In this document: in pieces, positions 1-9,177 of the stretch
How the letters are laid out: the number at the start of each line of letters is the position of its first letter
Numbering within the stretch: position 1 is the first letter of the stretch
Source of the DNA: Bacteroidota bacterium
Lineage (GTDB): Bacteria; Bacteroidota; Bacteroidia; Chitinophagales; Chitinophagaceae
Direction of reading: 5' to 3'
Assembly (NCBI GenBank): GCA_018268015.1
Contig: JAFDXJ010000036.1
Span: 62,001 to 126,000, forward strand
DNA length: 64,000 nucleotides
Notes under the pieces: model-generated
Database searches by the model: none
What the model was told of the DNA's origin: nothing
Seen by the model: only the letters and a program-made list of their open reading frames with translations
Position numbers and translations under genes: made by a program

Positions 1-406
1 ATAAGTTATTTCTATGAGCCTGGTTATACTGAAAATTGGGTTGTGATTTTCGTAATGATTCCAGGTCTTCAGCTGTGTCAAATGCATAATATGCATATCC
101 TTCATCTATTAATTTTTGGGCATAACCGGCATAAATATTTTTTCTTTCCGATTGACGATAAGGGCCAAATTCACCGGGGTTCCAGGGGCTTTCATCCGGC
201 TCAATGCCGCACCATGCTAAGGTATCAGCGATGTATTGTTCTGCGCCTTCCACATAACGTCCCTGATCTGTGTCTTCAATGCGTAATACAAAACTGCCTC
301 CATGCTGTTTTGCAAATAAATAATTATACAAAGCAGTACGTACACCACCCAGGTGCAAACCTCCTGTTGGGGATGGAGCAAAACGAACACGAATATTATC
401 TTTCAT
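1..406 (-). CDS. gltX: Glutamyl-tRNA synthetase, N-terminal part (cut by window edge)
   Basis: Cytoplasmic class I aminoacyl-tRNA synthetase that charges tRNA-Glu. The reading frame is open from the ATG at 404-406 (minus strand) through base 1, so only about 135 N-terminal residues are present. They begin [20 protein letters not shown], the class I signature region with an HLGG form of the HIGH motif, followed by the Rossmann-fold stretch [14 protein letters not shown] and the SERKNIY element typical of GltX. The gene is divergent from the fucosidase that starts at 484, leaving 77 bp for both promoters. The discriminating form (GluRS versus GlnRS) cannot be judged from this fragment alone, though the motif wording fits bacterial GltX. 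Confidence 0.93.
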   Translation of the reverse strand, partial: MKDNIRVRFAPSPTGGLHLGGVRTALYNYLFAKQHGGSFVLRIEDTDQGRYVEGAEQYIADTLAWCGIEPDESPWNPGEFGPYRQSERKNIYAGYAQKLIDEGYAYYAFDTAEDLESLRKSQPNFQYNQAHRNNL

Positions 407-483
407 AGTTCGCAAATTTAATTGTTTCATTGAGATTAACATATGAATGTAATCGTTGTTAACTTTACAGGTAAAGTATTGAT

Positions 484-1821
484 ATGCATTATAAGACTAT
501 TTTATTTAGCCTGCTTTTTTATCCTTCTATCTTATTTTCTCAGGCAAATTATATCCCGTCACAGGGAAATCTTGAAGCGAGGGAGTGGTTTGCAAATGCA
601 AAGTTTGGATTGTTTATTCATTGGGGGCCATTCAGTATATTAGGAGATGGAGAATGGGTCATGAATAACCGGAATATCTCGGTAAAAAATTATACGCATT
701 TAATGGATTTCTTTAATCCCATAAACTTTGATGCGCATGCATGGGTGAGTCTGGCTAAGCAGAGTGGCATGAAATATATCACACTCATTACAAGGCACCA
801 TGACGGGTTTAGCATGTGGGATACAAAGTATTCAGATTTTAATATTATGAATACTCCATACCATAAAGATATTGTAAAAATGATAGCAGATGAATGTCAC
901 AAACAGGGTATAAAATTATTTCTATATTATTCTATTCTCGACTGGAGGCGGGATGATTATTCATGGACAACAGGACGAACCGGGCAAGGTACGGGTAGAA
1001 CAGTGCAGGGTGCATGGGATAACTATATTCAATTTATGGAAAATCAACTCACAGAATTACTCACGCATTACGGTGACATTGCTGGTATCTGGTTTGATGG
1101 ATATTGGGATCAAACCGCACCGGAAGGAGCAGTTGACAGGCAACCACGCATTGATTGGCATTTATCAGAAATTTATGCACTGATTCACCGTATTCAGCCA
1201 AATTGCCTGATTGGAAATAACCATCACCTGGATCCTATACCAGGCGAAGACTTCCAGATGTTTGAAAAAGATTTACCCGGGCAAAACAATTCCGGTTTGA
1301 GTTTTCAAAAACCATCTGAAAAATTGCCTTTAGAAACATGTGAAACCATTAATAATTCCTGGGGTTATAATATCACGGATACAACTTATAAAAGTACTAC
1401 ACAATTGATACAACTTTTGGTACATGCCGCTTCATTGGGCGCTAACTTATTACTTAATATCGGGCCTATGCCAAATGGAGAAATTCAACCGGAATTCCAG
1501 GATCGTCTGCATGCCATAGGTGATTGGCTGCATGTAAATGCGAATAGTATTTATCAAACACAAGCCGGTTATTTAAAACCACAGGATTGGGGATGTATCA
1601 CCCAAACAAAAGATAAAATATACTTGCATATTTTTAATTCAAATACTACAAAAATATCGTTGAAGGATTTTCCATTTCAACACATCAATAAAGTTTATTT
1701 CTTAGCAAATAATGAGTCTATATCTTATACATTGAATAAACAACAGTTTGAAATAAATAACCTTTCCATCAAACCCGGTAACCCGGATGTAGTAATCGTA
1801 GTGGAATCTTCCGTAAAATAA
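484..1821 (+). CDS. Secreted alpha-L-fucosidase, glycoside hydrolase family 29
   Basis: Predicted retaining alpha-L-fucosidase that removes fucose from glycans outside the cytoplasm. The 445-residue protein starts with a signal peptide (residues 1-19, ending SILFSQ), then a GH29 barrel: [11 protein letters not shown] (about 42-52), [12 protein letters not shown] (about 103-114), and IWFDGYWD with Asp205 as the likely nucleophile. Its length fits a single-domain GH29; there is no obvious carbohydrate-binding module. The acid/base residue varies in this family and I cannot place it. A deacetylase gene begins 6 bp downstream, so the two probably share a transcript. A second, dissimilar GH29 lies at 58349-59752. 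Confidence 0.9.
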   Translation: MHYKTILFSLLFYPSILFSQANYIPSQGNLEAREWFANAKFGLFIHWGPFSILGDGEWVMNNRNISVKNYTHLMDFFNPINFDAHAWVSLAKQSGMKYITLITRHHDGFSMWDTKYSDFNIMNTPYHKDIVKMIADECHKQGIKLFLYYSILDWRRDDYSWTTGRTGQGTGRTVQGAWDNYIQFMENQLTELLTHYGDIAGIWFDGYWDQTAPEGAVDRQPRIDWHLSEIYALIHRIQPNCLIGNNHHLDPIPGEDFQMFEKDLPGQNNSGLSFQKPSEKLPLETCETINNSWGYNITDTTYKSTTQLIQLLVHAASLGANLLLNIGPMPNGEIQPEFQDRLHAIGDWLHVNANSIYQTQAGYLKPQDWGCITQTKDKIYLHIFNSNTTKISLKDFPFQHINKVYFLANNESISYTLNKQQFEINNLSIKPGNPDVVIVVESSVK

Positions 1822-1826
1822 TATTT

Positions 1827-2486
1827 TTGAAAATGTATTTTGTAAAAACACCCTGGTGGCTCAAAAAATTATATCCGCATTACATTTGGGAAATTCCTGT
1901 AACGGAAAAAATATTGTACGTCACTTTCGACGATGGCCCACATGAAACAGCCACTTTGTTCGCTTTAGATCAGCTCAGGAAATACCATGCTCAGGCTACT
2001 TTTTTTTGTGTAGGAAAAAATGTTAGAGAGCATCCGGAAATTTATAAACAGATAATTGAAGAAGGCCATACAGTTGGCAATCATACTTATAACCACCTGA
2101 ATGGCTGGAAAACGACCAATAAAAAATATGTGGCAGATATTTTAGAAGCAGCGAATTATATTGATAGTCATTTATTCAGGCCTCCTTATGGAAGAATATC
2201 CCGTTTCCAGGCAAATATTCTGATGAAGGATAACAGGCGGCATCCACTTATTTCAAAAGGATTTAAAATCATCATGTGGTCTGTACTGAGCGGTGATTTT
2301 GATCTTTCAAAAAAAGCAACTGAGTGTAGGGATCATGTGTTACTACATGCCAGGCCCGGGTCCATTGTTGTTTTTCATGATAGCAAAAAAGCCTGGGATA
2401 GAATGCAAGGCGCTTTGCCAGAAGTATTGAAATATTTTTCGGAGCAAGGATTTCAATTTAAATCCCTTCCTTATGAAATGGAATGA
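1827..2486 (+). CDS. Polysaccharide deacetylase family protein (NodB/CE4 fold)
   Basis: Predicted metal-dependent N- or O-deacetylase acting on a sugar polymer or glycolipid. The 219 residues carry the CE4 motifs in order: TFDDGP (33-38, base and metal Asp35/36), HTYNH (86-90, metal His86 and His90), RPPYG (118-122) and IVVFHDS near residue 190. No signal peptide is visible: the protein starts with a short lead and enters the NodB domain at about residue 28, so it may be cytoplasmic or use another export route. It follows the fucosidase by 6 bp and is closed by a terminator at 2517. Substrate unknown. Confidence 0.88.
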   Translation: MKMYFVKTPWWLKKLYPHYIWEIPVTEKILYVTFDDGPHETATLFALDQLRKYHAQATFFCVGKNVREHPEIYKQIIEEGHTVGNHTYNHLNGWKTTNKKYVADILEAANYIDSHLFRPPYGRISRFQANILMKDNRRHPLISKGFKIIMWSVLSGDFDLSKKATECRDHVLLHARPGSIVVFHDSKKAWDRMQGALPEVLKYFSEQGFQFKSLPYEME

Positions 2487-2516
2487 TTAAGACGATTCAA
2501 TGGCTTGAAAAATAAA

Positions 2517-2546
2517 GGCCGGAGTAAAAACTCCAGCCCGTTTTTT
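2517..2546 (+). terminator. Intrinsic terminator after the deacetylase gene
   Basis: GGCcGGAGT and ACTCCaGCC form a stem with one internal mismatch around an AAAA loop (2517-2538), followed by a six-T run at 2541-2546. It lies 30 bp after the deacetylase stop codon and separates the fucosidase-deacetylase pair from tatD. Confidence 0.8.
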
Positions 2547-2621
2547 AATCCGTACCCTATGAAAACTCATCAAATGTAAGAGGAAACTTTGAATTAAATA
2601 AATTACTTAAATTTTTTTAAT

Positions 2622-3386
2622 ATGCTGATTGACACACATTGTCATCTATACCTGTCGGATTTTAAAGAGGATCTACATGAGATGCTGCTCAGGGCAGAAA
2701 ATGCAGGTATCAAAAAATTCTGCTTTCCGGCAATTGACAGCTCCGAACATACATCGCTATTGGATTTGGAAAATAAATATCCACAAAAATGCTTTGCCAT
2801 GATGGGATTACATCCCTGTTCTGTAAAAGAAAATTATTTGGATGAACTTAAACAAGTAAGAGATTTTCTGGATCAAAGAACTTTCATTGCCATTGGAGAA
2901 ATCGGTTTGGATTTTTATTGGGATAAAACATATATTGATTTTCAATACCGGTCATTTGAAATGCAAATGGAGTGGGCTTTAGAGAAAAAACGACCAATCG
3001 TAATCCATACCCGGAATGCCATGCAGGAAACGATTGATACAGTCAAACCGTTTGCCCGTAAAGGTTTAAAAGGAATATTCCACTGCTTTGGAGGATCATT
3101 GAAAGACGCTGAGGATATCATAGATATGGGCTTTTTATTAGGGATTGGCGGTATTGTCACTTATAAAAATGCCGGTCTTGCGGAAGTGCTCTCTCAGGTT
3201 GACCTGAAACATATTGTTCTGGAAACGGATGCGCCTTATCTTTCACCTGTACCTTACCGGGGCAAACGCAATGAGAGCGCCTTTTTAAGATTGATTGCTG
3301 AAAAGGTAGCCACCATCAAAGAAATGGAGCCAAGCCAGGTAGCACATATCACCACACAAAATGCCGAAAAAATATTTCATTTCTAA
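2622..3386 (+). CDS. tatD: TatD family metal-dependent deoxyribonuclease
   Basis: Cytoplasmic TIM-barrel hydrolase of the amidohydrolase superfamily; TatD proteins are divalent-metal 3'-5' exonucleases linked to DNA repair and turnover. The 254-residue length is standard. Metal ligands are all visible: His6 and His8 in IDTHCHLY, Glu93 in AIGEIGLDFYW, His129 in VIHTRNA, His154 in FHCFGG and Asp203 in ETDAPYLSP. It lies between the terminator at 2517 and tRNA-Ser, apparently as a single-gene unit. No Shine-Dalgarno sequence precedes the ATG, which is common in this phylum. Confidence 0.93.
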   Translation: MLIDTHCHLYLSDFKEDLHEMLLRAENAGIKKFCFPAIDSSEHTSLLDLENKYPQKCFAMMGLHPCSVKENYLDELKQVRDFLDQRTFIAIGEIGLDFYWDKTYIDFQYRSFEMQMEWALEKKRPIVIHTRNAMQETIDTVKPFARKGLKGIFHCFGGSLKDAEDIIDMGFLLGIGGIVTYKNAGLAEVLSQVDLKHIVLETDAPYLSPVPYRGKRNESAFLRLIAEKVATIKEMEPSQVAHITTQNAEKIFHF

Positions 3387-3397
3387 AATCGATTTTC

Positions 3398-3405
3398 TAT
3401 TTTTG
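3398..3405 (+). promoter_or_regulatory. Bacteroidota-type -7 promoter element for tRNA-Ser
   Basis: TATTTTTG matches the TAnnTTTG -7 consensus of Bacteroidota sigma-A promoters. It ends 16 bp before the mature tRNA 5' end, a suitable distance. No clear TTTG -33 element was seen. Confidence 0.6.
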
Positions 3406-3421
3406 CACCCCTGTTATAATA

Positions 3422-3508
3422 GGAGAGTTGTCCGAGTGGTTGAAGGAGCACGCCTGGAAAGTGTGTATATGGGAAACTGTATCGAGGGTTCGAATCCCTC
3501 ACTCTCCG
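3422..3508 (+). tRNA. tRNA-Ser (anticodon GGA)
   Basis: Class II tRNA of 87 nt. The acceptor arms GGAGAGT (3422-3428) and ACTCTCC (3501-3507) pair fully, with discriminator G3508. The anticodon stem CACGC/GTGTG encloses loop CTGGAAA with anticodon GGA at 3456-3458, reading UCU and UCC codons. A long variable arm precedes the T arm with GGTTCGAATCC. CCA is not encoded. A truncated oxidoreductase gene ends against its 3' side. Confidence 0.97.
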
Positions 3509-3517
3509 CTGAGTTTT

Positions 3518-3738
3518 TTATCCTATATTGATACCCATCTTTTCTGCGACATCATAGCCCGTCCCATAAATTCAATTGCGTAACCGCCTTCTCTCAATTT
3601 ATGGGAAGTCTCAATAATAGTTGGAATGAATCCAAATTTTTTCAGCCAGAATACAAGCGAAGTACCTGCTATGCCTACGCCTGAAATTAAAATGCAGTTG
3701 TTGTCCATCGTATGGTTCTTTTTTGCATTAGACATCAT
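3518..3738 (-). pseudogene. Remnant of a FAD-dependent monooxygenase/oxidoreductase gene
   Basis: Only about 70 codons of the 5' end remain. The open frame (stop at 3523) contains ILISGVGIAGTSLVFWLKKF, a Rossmann FAD-binding GxGxxG-type motif, then ETSHKLREGGYAIEFMG, as in PheA/TfdB-like FAD monooxygenases. After FMGR the frame shifts: reading one frame over restores GYDVAEKMGI, the expected continuation in this family, before a stop at 3518-3520. The gene is therefore both frameshifted and cut off about 10 bp from the 3' end of tRNA-Ser. Start could be ATG 3738 or 3708. Family assignment rests on motif recognition; a functional product is very unlikely. Confidence 0.75.
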
Positions 3739-3818
3739 AATTTCTTACGTATTTCCAAAAAATAAAAAACAGAATCATGCACTTGAATATCCGAGCATTT
3801 TCATTTTATCTGTATTAC

Positions 3819-4679
3819 TTATTTTTTTAAAGCATTCATCATTCTTATACATCCCCGCATATCTTTTTTCAAAATGATCTCACCAAAACCTTTCTCTTCC
3901 AAGAGAGCCTTCAAATCAGGAGCCTGTTCAGGATTTATTTCAAAAAATATTTGCCCCTCCTTTTTTAAATGTTTTTCCGAAAAATCCACGATATTTTTAT
4001 AAAAAATTAAAGGGTCTTCATTGGGCACAAATAAGGCCTCATGAGGTTCATTTCCCCAGACTCTTTTTTCCATAGCATTCATCTCATTTTTTAAAACATA
4101 AGGTGGATTACTTACAAGTATGTCATAAACCGGAAGAGATTGCAGATTTTTTACATTCAAAATATTTTTCTGCATAAAGTGGATCTGTGTCTGGCATCTA
4201 TCAGCATTCATTTTTGCAAGCTCAATTATTTCAGCCTGATAATCGAGCGCACTTACCGGAATGTCGGGTAATTTATTTTTTAAAGCGATGGCAATACACC
4301 CACTTCCTGTACCAATGTCCAGAATACCTGCATTATCAAAAGTCCCGTTTTTATTTTTTCCAATGATCCATTCAACTAATTCTTCAGTTTCAGGCCGGGG
4401 AATTAATACGGATTCATTGACCAATAATTTCAAACCGCAGAACCATGCTTCCCCTAAGACATATTGAATGGGTCGGTCATTTAATAACTGAAGCATGAAA
4501 TGATTGAGTTGCCTTGTACTTTCTCCATTAAGTACATCATTTTTATAAATAAGCCTTTCCGTATTTGAAAAACCGGTCAGGCGCTCAATCAACATTTGTG
4601 AAATATTTTTTGCTTCTCTTATTTCATACTTTGTTTTCAAAGAATCTATAATGTGCTGATATACTTCACCTACCTTCAT
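3819..4679 (-). CDS. prmC: Peptide chain release factor N5-glutamine methyltransferase
   Basis: SAM-dependent enzyme that methylates the Gln of the GGQ motif in release factors RF1 and RF2. The 286-residue protein has the N-terminal helical release-factor-binding region (1-85), IPRPETE (93-99), SAM-binding DIGTGSG (121-127) and the hallmark NPPY (191-194). I chose the ATG at 4679 because it begins MKVGEVYQ like other PrmC proteins; the frame stays open 15 codons further up to 4724, but that would overlap the divergent ribD start. The C-terminus ends in a short basic tail. Divergently arranged with ribD. Confidence 0.93.
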   Translation of the reverse strand: MKVGEVYQHIIDSLKTKYEIREAKNISQMLIERLTGFSNTERLIYKNDVLNGESTRQLNHFMLQLLNDRPIQYVLGEAWFCGLKLLVNESVLIPRPETEELVEWIIGKNKNGTFDNAGILDIGTGSGCIAIALKNKLPDIPVSALDYQAEIIELAKMNADRCQTQIHFMQKNILNVKNLQSLPVYDILVSNPPYVLKNEMNAMEKRVWGNEPHEALFVPNEDPLIFYKNIVDFSEKHLKKEGQIFFEINPEQAPDLKALLEEKGFGEIILKKDMRGCIRMMNALKK

Positions 4680-4705
4680 GTATACAATATTAAGGTAAAA
4701 GAAAT

Positions 4706-4713
4706 TACATTTG
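4706..4713 (+). promoter_or_regulatory. -7 promoter element in front of ribD
   Basis: TACATTTG fits TAnnTTTG. It ends 10 bp before the first ribD ATG (4724) and 16 bp before the second (4730), implying a very short leader. No convincing -33 element. Confidence 0.5.
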
Positions 4714-4723
4714 TAAATACACA

Positions 4724-5770
4724 ATGATTATGCATGAGCCCTATATGCAACGGTGCATTCAACTCGCCGCATTGGGCGCAGGAAAAGTATCACCAAATCC
4801 GCTGGTAGGCGCCGTATTGGTTTATGATCAAACTATTATAGGCGAAGGGTATCACATTTCTTATGGAGGGCCTCACGCTGAAATCCATTGTATTCAATCT
4901 GTTTCGGATGCAAATAAACATTTAATCCCATTATCTGTTTTATATGTTTCGCTGGAACCCTGTGCACATTATGGTAAGACGCCTCCTTGCACAAAAAGAA
5001 TCATTGAAGAAAAAATCCCTCAGGTCGTTATTGGCAGTATGGACCCTTATCCTAAAGTGAATGGCCGTGGTATGTCTCAATTAATAGATGCGGGAATTGA
5101 GGTTTATCCGGGCTTTCTAAAGAAAAAATGTGATGAAATCAATAAACGCTTTTTTTGTGTACAGGAAAAAAAGAGGCCTTATATTATTTTAAAATGGGCA
5201 TGCACTGCGAATCATAAAATGGCCTCTGCTGGAAAGGAAAGATTAATGATCTCCAATACCATAGCACAAAGAATGGTACACAAATGGCGCGTTGAAGAAG
5301 ATGCCATTATGGTGGGAACAAGAACCGCTTTACTGGATAACCCAAAATTGAATAACCGGTTTTTTCCCGGGAAAGCTCCTATACGCCTTATTCCAGACAG
5401 GACTTTATCACTCCCATCGCAATTGCATATTTTTGACAAACAACAACGCACCATCATTTTAAATGAAAAGAAAAATTTGACGGATGATTTGCTTGAGTAT
5501 AAACAAATAAAAAAAGAGCCTCATTTATTTTTACAGGATCTATTTACCAAATGCCTCGAAGAAAATATTCAAAGCATTTTAGTTGAGGGAGGTGCAACTT
5601 TAATCAATCATTTTATTAAAGAAAATGCCTGGGATGAGATGAGGGTTATTACCAATGAAAAAATGATTGTACAGGAAGGCATAGAAGCACCGGGAATCAA
5701 AGGAGTGTTATATAATACTGAATATATTCAGTCTGACCGGATCGAATATTACAGGAATAATCCTTCTTAA
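4724..5770 (+). CDS. ribD: Bifunctional riboflavin biosynthesis deaminase/reductase
   Basis: Catalyses two successive cytoplasmic steps of riboflavin synthesis: deamination of the GTP-derived pyrimidine and reduction of its ribose. The deaminase domain (about 1-145) has the zinc site HAE (51-53) and PCAHYGKTPPC (79-89), plus SPNPLVGAV near residue 23. The reductase domain fills 150-348, with KWACTANHKMA and LVEGGATLINHF visible. Total length 348 residues matches the family. The start is ATG 4724 or 4730; the promoter element at 4706 leaves almost no leader. The IMPACT-family gene begins 16 bp downstream and may be cotranscribed. Confidence 0.94.
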   Translation: MIMHEPYMQRCIQLAALGAGKVSPNPLVGAVLVYDQTIIGEGYHISYGGPHAEIHCIQSVSDANKHLIPLSVLYVSLEPCAHYGKTPPCTKRIIEEKIPQVVIGSMDPYPKVNGRGMSQLIDAGIEVYPGFLKKKCDEINKRFFCVQEKKRPYIILKWACTANHKMASAGKERLMISNTIAQRMVHKWRVEEDAIMVGTRTALLDNPKLNNRFFPGKAPIRLIPDRTLSLPSQLHIFDKQQRTIILNEKKNLTDDLLEYKQIKKEPHLFLQDLFTKCLEENIQSILVEGGATLINHFIKENAWDEMRVITNEKMIVQEGIEAPGIKGVLYNTEYIQSDRIEYYRNNPS

Positions 5771-5785
5771 CATACCTTTCGGTAT

Positions 5786-6412
5786 ATGAATAAATCTTTT
5801 CAATTTTATACAATAAATCAAAGCGCTTCGGCAGAATATAAAGAGCGTAATAGTAAATTTATAGCCTATGCATACCCTTTTCAGAATAAGAATGAATTAA
5901 AAAACCATATTGATGGGTTAAAAAAAATTCATACTAAAGCAACTCATTTTTGTTTCGCATACCGGATAGGAAATGATGGCAGTCAGTTCAGATCATCAGA
6001 TAATGGTGAGCCATCCGGTACTGCCGGGAAACCCATTCTGGGTCAAATAGATAAATATCAACTAAGTGATATCCTGATCATAGTGGTCCGTTATTTTGGC
6101 GGCACATTACTCGGGACAGCCGGTCTTACAAATGCTTATAAAACCAGTGCAGCGCTTGTGTTACAAATGTTGCCCGTCATCACAAAAAATATTGAAATAC
6201 ATTATCATTTACATTTTCCATATGAAAGGATCAATGAAATAATGCAGGTACTCAAAGAGAGCAATGCCAGAATTCTACAACAGGAACTCATGTTATTTTG
6301 CAAGTTGGATATTTTCATTCCCTTAAATAATGTACAACCATTTCTAAGCAAAACACAGTTCATTCAGGGGCTAGAACTGTTAGAAATGAAGGAAGCAGAG
6401 GAAAAAAGATAA
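5786..6412 (+). CDS. YigZ/IMPACT family protein
   Basis: Conserved small cytoplasmic protein of the UPF0029/IMPACT family; bacterial members are thought to act in translation-linked stress but their biochemical role is not settled. The 208 residues contain the signature core: KATHFCFAYRIG (about 51-62), DNGEPSGTAGKPILG (about 72-86), IIVVRYFGGTLLGTAGL (about 98-114) and AYKTSAALV. The C-terminal DUF1949-like half is more divergent. It follows ribD by 16 bp on the same strand. Confidence 0.9.
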   Translation: MNKSFQFYTINQSASAEYKERNSKFIAYAYPFQNKNELKNHIDGLKKIHTKATHFCFAYRIGNDGSQFRSSDNGEPSGTAGKPILGQIDKYQLSDILIIVVRYFGGTLLGTAGLTNAYKTSAALVLQMLPVITKNIEIHYHLHFPYERINEIMQVLKESNARILQQELMLFCKLDIFIPLNNVQPFLSKTQFIQGLELLEMKEAEEKR

Positions 6413-6615
6413 AAATATATCGTGCTTTCATCCGTAACAAACGAAGTTAACAGAGTATACATCAAAGCATTCCCGTCAGATTTTTTTCTTTTTAATCTTA
6501 CTCAGAAATAGGGCATTCAAGTGATCATATCAAAGGTCTGTTGAATGAGCAGGCAAACATTTTTATTCAAATTTTATATCAATAAATCAATATATTTACA
6601 AAAAGAATATCCTTC

Positions 6616-7239
6616 ATGAAAAAAATATTTTTTATTTCATTCGCCCTTATTTTTTTCCATGTTGTTTTATTTGCTCAAACAGTTATTGGTGAATGCACTT
6701 TAGAATATTCAGTTACATCCCTGAATGGTAACAAAAATTTTTCCGGGACCACAAAAACTTTTTATTTAAAAGGTAAACTGACCCGTACAGATATTCGTAG
6801 TGCCAACTTTTCACAAACCATTATTTTTAATAATGCCACGGGTAATGCGACGATTATGAAAGAAATCGGGAGTGATAAATACATCACCCCTTTAACTCCA
6901 AATCAATGGAAAAAAGAAAATGCTCAGTATGAAGGCATGACTTTTAAAGAAACAGCCGAATCAAAAGTAATACTTGGATATAATTGTATTAAAGCGCTGG
7001 TTACCCTGAAAGACGGAAGTAGTTTCTCCTATTATTTTACCAAAGACATTATTCCACTGGCCAGTGAAAATTCTTATCAATTCAAGGATGCTGGAGGATT
7101 TGTTTTAGCCTATGAAGCCAAAGGCCCCGGTGGAAGTAAAATCATTTTTACGGCTACAAAAATCAATTTTGATCCTGTACCGGCAAGTACTTTTGATATC
7201 CCAAGTACAGGATACAGATTGTTGCCTTATAATCAATAA
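6616..7239 (+). CDS. Secreted hypothetical protein, possibly DUF4412-like
   Basis: Function unknown. The 207 residues start with a clear signal peptide (residues 1-20, MKKIFFISF...LFAQ), then a mostly beta-strand region: ECTLEYSVTS, FYLKGKLTRTDIR, FSQTIIFNNATGNATIMKEIGSDKY, and ILGYNCIKALVTLKDGSSFSYYFTKDI. This sequence of motifs (a modified substrate-like strand, 'GYNCIKA' and a C-terminal 'FDIPS') resembles periplasmic DUF4412/GLPGLI-like proteins of Bacteroidota, but that is a weak, motif-level guess. It stands alone after a 203-bp spacer in which I see no other feature and is convergent with the next gene. Confidence 0.72.
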   Translation: MKKIFFISFALIFFHVVLFAQTVIGECTLEYSVTSLNGNKNFSGTTKTFYLKGKLTRTDIRSANFSQTIIFNNATGNATIMKEIGSDKYITPLTPNQWKKENAQYEGMTFKETAESKVILGYNCIKALVTLKDGSSFSYYFTKDIIPLASENSYQFKDAGGFVLAYEAKGPGGSKIIFTATKINFDPVPASTFDIPSTGYRLLPYNQ

Positions 7240-7247
7240 TTGATAAA

Positions 7248-7637
7248 TTAACGGAAAGGAAGCGGTGAAGGTGTTTTGAATTTGGGCGCTTGCACTTTAT
7301 ATTTATAAGGATAAACATAAGTAGTATTTCCTTTTTGCAAACGAATCATACTTTCAAATTGGGCCCCATTACCATTAAATTTTGCAGATATTTCTTCTGA
7401 ACCTTTAAAAGAAAACTGTTTTAGGCTGGAAGACATGAATAAGCCTCCATAATAATTCTTGGGGGAGTAATGGCCAAGATCTTTTAAATTGAATTTGCTG
7501 CCATCATCACCTATTTTTCCCGAAAACGCACCAAAGGCCGCACAAGCAAAAACAATTAGAAAACCACTGAAAATAAACCGATATGTACTTCTTTTTTTCA
7601 CTGCTACAAAGATAATGTTTTCCTTCTTTCTTAACAA
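7248..7637 (-). CDS. Small membrane-anchored hypothetical protein
   Basis: Unrecognised 129-residue protein. It has a basic N-terminus (KKRSTYR), one hydrophobic segment at about residues 20-38 (FIFSGFLIVFACAAFGAFSG) that could be an uncleaved anchor or signal peptide, and a polar C-terminal part with aromatic-rich stretches such as NYYGGLFMSS and TTYVYPYKYKV. It ends with a Pro-rich tail. Convergent with the preceding secreted protein with an 8-bp gap, so the two genes probably share terminator sequence. The TPR gene lies divergently upstream. Only one in-frame ATG is available as start; coding is plausible but not proven. Confidence 0.6.
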   Translation of the reverse strand: MLRKKENIIFVAVKKRSTYRFIFSGFLIVFACAAFGAFSGKIGDDGSKFNLKDLGHYSPKNYYGGLFMSSSLKQFSFKGSEEISAKFNGNGAQFESMIRLQKGNTTYVYPYKYKVQAPKFKTPSPLPFR

Positions 7638-7734
7638 AACTTTATTGATAAACGGTTAAATGTGAGAAATGTTACAAAAAATTGAAATATTAATAAAAAA
7701 AGTAATAGCTTTCCACAACTGTTGAGGGATAATT

Positions 7735-9168
7735 ATGTACGAACATTCATCCAGGAAAGAAAACCAGGAGCTTACAGAATTATTAAAGCAATATGAATTA
7801 TTGCTTTCAGGACGACAGCCCGCCTTTCTTGAAGAAGAATCATTTGAAAAGATTATTAATTATTTTGATGAAAATGATGAATTCCCAAGAGCTTTAGAAG
7901 CCGCAGAAAATGGTTTACTTTATTTTCCCTACTCAATTCTATTACTTCTAAAAAAAGCGGATTTACTCATCGCCATGAACCAGTATCATGAGGCTTTGGA
8001 TGTCTTAAACCACCAGGCTCTATTTAGCTCCTACAATATCAATGTTTATATTTTAAAGACAGATGCCCTACTGGCTCTGGATGAGCAGGAAACAGCCATC
8101 GATTTATTGCTTGAAGCAATTCATGTTTTTGAGGGGGAAGAAAAAATAGAATTGCTTTTTGAACTTTCTGATGTGTATGATGATTACGAATTATTTGACA
8201 AAGTGTTTGATTGTCTTCAACTAGTTCTGGAACAAGAGCCTTCCAATGAAGAAGCATTATATAAAATCTGTTTCTGGACAGATTTCACCGGGAGGAATGA
8301 AGAAAGTATTCGTATTCATCGGGATATTATTGAAGATCAACCATACAATGAACTGGCCTGGTTCAATTTGGGTACCGCTTACCAGGGTTTGAAATTATAT
8401 GAAAAAGCTATAGACGCTTATTTATATGCCATAGCTATAGATGAAAAATTTGACAGTGCCTACCGCAATTTGGGCGACGCTTATATGCGTATCCGGAATT
8501 TCCGGGAAGCCATTCAGTCTTTGGAAAAAATGCTGGAATTATCACGGCCTGAAGAAGTGATATATGAAGCCATCGGCCATTGCTATCATAAACTAAAAAA
8601 CTTTGCCCAGGCCAGATTTAATTACAGGAAAGCATCACACATCAATCCTGAAAATCATAAGTTATTTTATAAAATAGCACTCACCTATATTCATGAAAAA
8701 AACTGGCAACAAGCCATGAAACCGCTAGAAACGGCTTTGCGTATGTTTCCATCTTCCATGGTCTATCATATGGCTCTCGGAGAGTGCTTTCTGGCTATGG
8801 GTAAAAATAAGGATGCCATTCATTATTTCAGTATCGTAGTACATAAAAGCCCTAGAAAGGTATCTGGTTGGGAATCTCTGATACATTGCCTCTATCAATC
8901 CGGCTTTTTAGATGAGGCTAAGGACCAATGCCTGGTTGCCTTAGCTGCTACAGGCCAAAAAGCCTCTATTTATTATTTATATAGCGCCGTATTATTTGCA
9001 TCCGGGAAACCCAAAATGGCACTGCAGCAACTGGAAACGGCCATTATACTTTCACCAAAGGGTCTGCGAAAATTTATTGACTTGAATCCTGTCATTCTTC
9101 AAAATGCTCAGGTTGTGGCTTTATTGGCTCAAATGAAGAAACACAAAAAGAAGTCCACCCGAAAATAA
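7735..9168 (+). CDS. Tetratricopeptide repeat (TPR) protein
   Basis: A 477-residue protein built almost entirely of TPR helical hairpins from about residue 45 to 450; recognisable repeats include AWFNLGTAYQGLKLYEKAIDAYLYAIAID, SAYRNLGDAYMRIRNFREAI and VYHMALGECFLAMGKNKDAI. TPR proteins act as protein-binding scaffolds. There is no signal peptide or membrane segment, so it is probably cytoplasmic. The C-terminus is basic (KKHKKKSTRK). It is followed by comA and aroE on the same strand, but comA has its own promoter-like element, so cotranscription is uncertain. Partner and role unknown. Confidence 0.88.
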   Translation: MYEHSSRKENQELTELLKQYELLLSGRQPAFLEEESFEKIINYFDENDEFPRALEAAENGLLYFPYSILLLLKKADLLIAMNQYHEALDVLNHQALFSSYNINVYILKTDALLALDEQETAIDLLLEAIHVFEGEEKIELLFELSDVYDDYELFDKVFDCLQLVLEQEPSNEEALYKICFWTDFTGRNEESIRIHRDIIEDQPYNELAWFNLGTAYQGLKLYEKAIDAYLYAIAIDEKFDSAYRNLGDAYMRIRNFREAIQSLEKMLELSRPEEVIYEAIGHCYHKLKNFAQARFNYRKASHINPENHKLFYKIALTYIHEKNWQQAMKPLETALRMFPSSMVYHMALGECFLAMGKNKDAIHYFSIVVHKSPRKVSGWESLIHCLYQSGFLDEAKDQCLVALAATGQKASIYYLYSAVLFASGKPKMALQQLETAIILSPKGLRKFIDLNPVILQNAQVVALLAQMKKHKKKSTRK

Positions 9169-9177
9169 CTTACTTCC

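Noticed and set aside
7248-7637. Possibility that the small membrane protein is only a chance frame
   Set aside because: Kept as a gene: it has a plausible anchor, sits in otherwise empty sequence and has normal codon make-up; confidence lowered instead.
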